Origin: Ostreococcus lucimarinus CCE9901
Lineage: Eukaryota; Chlorophyta; Mamiellophyceae; Mamiellales; Bathycoccaceae
Length of the DNA: 64,000 nucleotides
Direction: 5' to 3'
NCBI RefSeq assembly: GCF_000092065.1
Contig: NC_009370.1
Location: 124,001-188,000, forward strand
The position numbers and the translations under genes were made by a program. The notes below the pieces were generated by a model. It was not told the DNA's origin. It was given only the letters and a program-made list of their open reading frames with translations, and searched no databases. The first letter of the stretch is position 1. Each line of letters starts with the position of its first letter. Shown piece by piece: positions 62,880 through 64,000 of the stretch.

Positions 62880-64000
62880 CTAAGACGAAGAATCCTCCGC
62901 CGTGACGCCTGACATCACCGTCGCTTCTCTTTCCAATCTCTCTAAAAGTCGAATCTTGTCCGCATATTTCCAATACGGATTGGCGTCGAGCGTGTTCACC
63001 GCCATCTTCGACATTTCGCGCAAGACGTTGTCTTTGTCGATGTCGGAGACGACGGCTTCGAGCGAGGCGCGTTCGGCGAGGAAGTTATCGCGGAAAGGAG
63101 ACAAACCCGCGCGCTTACGCATCAAACGTTCGTAATCGCGCTGCTGCGCTCTCGCCTCCACCGCTTCCTTCTTCAAAAACTCAAACTCTTCCTCGCTCTC
63201 CACCTCGGCGGCTTGCATCAGCCACTCCTTGTTCGCTTCGACGTACTCTTCGTCGCTCTGCGCTCGTTCTTGGCTCCCAAGGCGTGGCGTTTCGATGATA
63301 TGCGCAACATCGAGGTTTTCGTGGAACAAAAGCAAACTCTTACGATCGAACTCTTGCCTGTCATAATCGTAAGTCTTGTTCTCGGCTTGAAGCTGACGCG
63401 CGACGCGAATGCGCTCGGTGAGCGCCTGTTGAATCTTCGCGTCTTGCGCGTCGCCTCTCTTCTCGCGACGACGCGTCGACGGCGCAGCGCGTCTACGCTG
63501 TGCGATACCCATTCCCATGGCGCCATCCTTGCTACGTCGCGACGACGTGGATGCTAAAAGCGATGGATCAAACTTCAAATCATCCACCGAGCCGCCGTCG
63601 GTGCGTCGCTTGTAGCGAGGCACGAAAAATTTAACATTTTCTCGCCCCGCGGCGACGCGTTCGGCACGCCGCGCTTCAGACATCTCCCGCGCCTTTGCCT
63701 TCTGATCCATTAACTTTTCTGCTCGAATCTTGCGACGATTTGCAATCTCCGCCTCTCGCCTCTCCAACGCCTCCGCCGCCGCCTCCGCGTCCAACGGTTC
63801 GCCGTCGTCGCCGACGAGCGACGTCAAATTCTCAATCACTTTTCGCGACTTTCGCCTCGGCGTCGGTGACATCTCCTCAACTTCCCCTTCTTGCGGTTTC
63901 TTTGCCGCTAATCGCAACACCAACGCCCCCGGCGCGCCGTCCAGCGCCCCCAACTCGCCCTCGCTCGCCGCCGCGATCGCCTTCTCCGCGTGTTCCGCCC
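62880..64000 (-). CDS. Charged protein of unknown function, N-terminus outside window
   Basis: Partial gene: the frame stays open to base 64000, so the start is beyond the window; the stop is at 62880-62882. Over 370 residues are visible. They are K/R/E-rich and mostly helical, with PRRKSRKVIENLTSLVGDDG, VKFFVPRYKRRTDGGSVDDL, FHENLDVAHIIETPRLG, EANKEWLMQAAEVESEEEFEF and LDANPYWKYADKIRLLERL. The many repeats of acidic/basic blocks suggest a nuclear or plastid scaffold. I do not recognise the family. It converges on the alcohol dehydrogenase gene. Confidence 0.7.
   Translation of the reverse strand, partial: AEHAEKAIAAASEGELGALDGAPGALVLRLAAKKPQEGEVEEMSPTPRRKSRKVIENLTSLVGDDGEPLDAEAAAEALERREAEIANRRKIRAEKLMDQKAKAREMSEARRAERVAAGRENVKFFVPRYKRRTDGGSVDDLKFDPSLLASTSSRRSKDGAMGMGIAQRRRAAPSTRRREKRGDAQDAKIQQALTERIRVARQLQAENKTYDYDRQEFDRKSLLLFHENLDVAHIIETPRLGSQERAQSDEEYVEANKEWLMQAAEVESEEEFEFLKKEAVEARAQQRDYERLMRKRAGLSPFRDNFLAERASLEAVVSDIDKDNVLREMSKMAVNTLDANPYWKYADKIRLLERLEREATVMSGVTAEDSSS

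Noticed and set aside
1-64000. tRNA, rRNA genes or integrated mobile elements
   Set aside because: No cloverleaf, A/B-box pair, rRNA core, transposase or reverse transcriptase motif was seen on either strand by eye.

Overview
The window is nuclear DNA from a very compact, GC-rich eukaryotic genome. Gene content points to a prasinophyte green alga of the Mamiellophyceae, most likely Ostreococcus or a close relative. The evidence is: plastid- and mitochondrion-targeted proteins with R/A/S/T-rich transit peptides; plant-type families such as cytochrome c6A, an XEG113-like glycosyltransferase and a CslA/C-like enzyme; and about 48 genes in 64 kb on both strands, with gaps often below 200 bp. Some divergent start codons are 17-60 bp apart. 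Introns are few. No bacterial operon, CRISPR array, tRNA or rRNA gene was seen. The species assignment is inference.

Layout. 0-8 kb: end of a WD-type gene, a short FAM21/WASHC2 homologue, an arsenite methyltransferase with an in-frame UGA and a downstream SECIS-like hairpin, a D-2-hydroxyacid dehydrogenase, a RING-like orphan and a START protein. 8-18 kb: a plastid orphan, an AGC kinase, a DEK-C/HMG/SWIB chromatin protein, a CslA-like GT2, an EamA transporter and an F-box/RCC1 protein. 18-33 kb: hsp20, a nucleotide-sugar transporter, ribosomal eL42, a zinc-knuckle/WW protein, mL46, TFIIH p62, an SRPBCC protein, an AT-rich gap, a GT77, a small plastid membrane protein and WDHD1/Ctf4. 33-45 kb: a coiled-coil protein with novel C-terminal repeats, a TIMMDC1-like protein, a DUF218 protein, an OSCA channel, a CPBP protease, LSM14/Scd6 and NDUFS8. 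45-64 kb: AP-3 sigma, COX6B, holocytochrome c synthase, a HORMA protein, 6-phosphogluconolactonase, a DUF2358 protein, a ParB-like nuclease protein, cytochrome c6A, COMMD3, a methyltransferase, a membrane orphan, a PUB protein, a mitochondrial carrier, ALG3, a coiled-coil orphan, a zinc alcohol dehydrogenase and the end of a further gene.

The genes do not form one operon-like system, but several work in common processes: mitochondrial respiration and its assembly (NDUFS8, COX6B, HCCS, TIMMDC1-like, mL46), endosomal traffic (FAM21, COMMD3, AP-3 sigma), and glycan synthesis (CslA-like GT2, GDP-sugar transporter, GT77, ALG3).

The most notable signals are: (1) a UGA codon at the catalytic-cysteine position of the arsenite methyltransferase with a well-formed SECIS in the 3' UTR; (2) an 83-bp element present almost identically upstream of hsp20 and of WDHD1/Ctf4, with a third partial copy; (3) eleven inferred introns that all carry the heptamer GACTGAC 24-39 nt (22 in one case) before the acceptor, nearly all at the 5' ends of genes; (4) a plastid-type coiled-coil protein ending in five copies of an FxR...F.LR[KR]..F repeat. 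All exon joins were made by eye from splice signals, reading frame and family similarity, and need transcript support.
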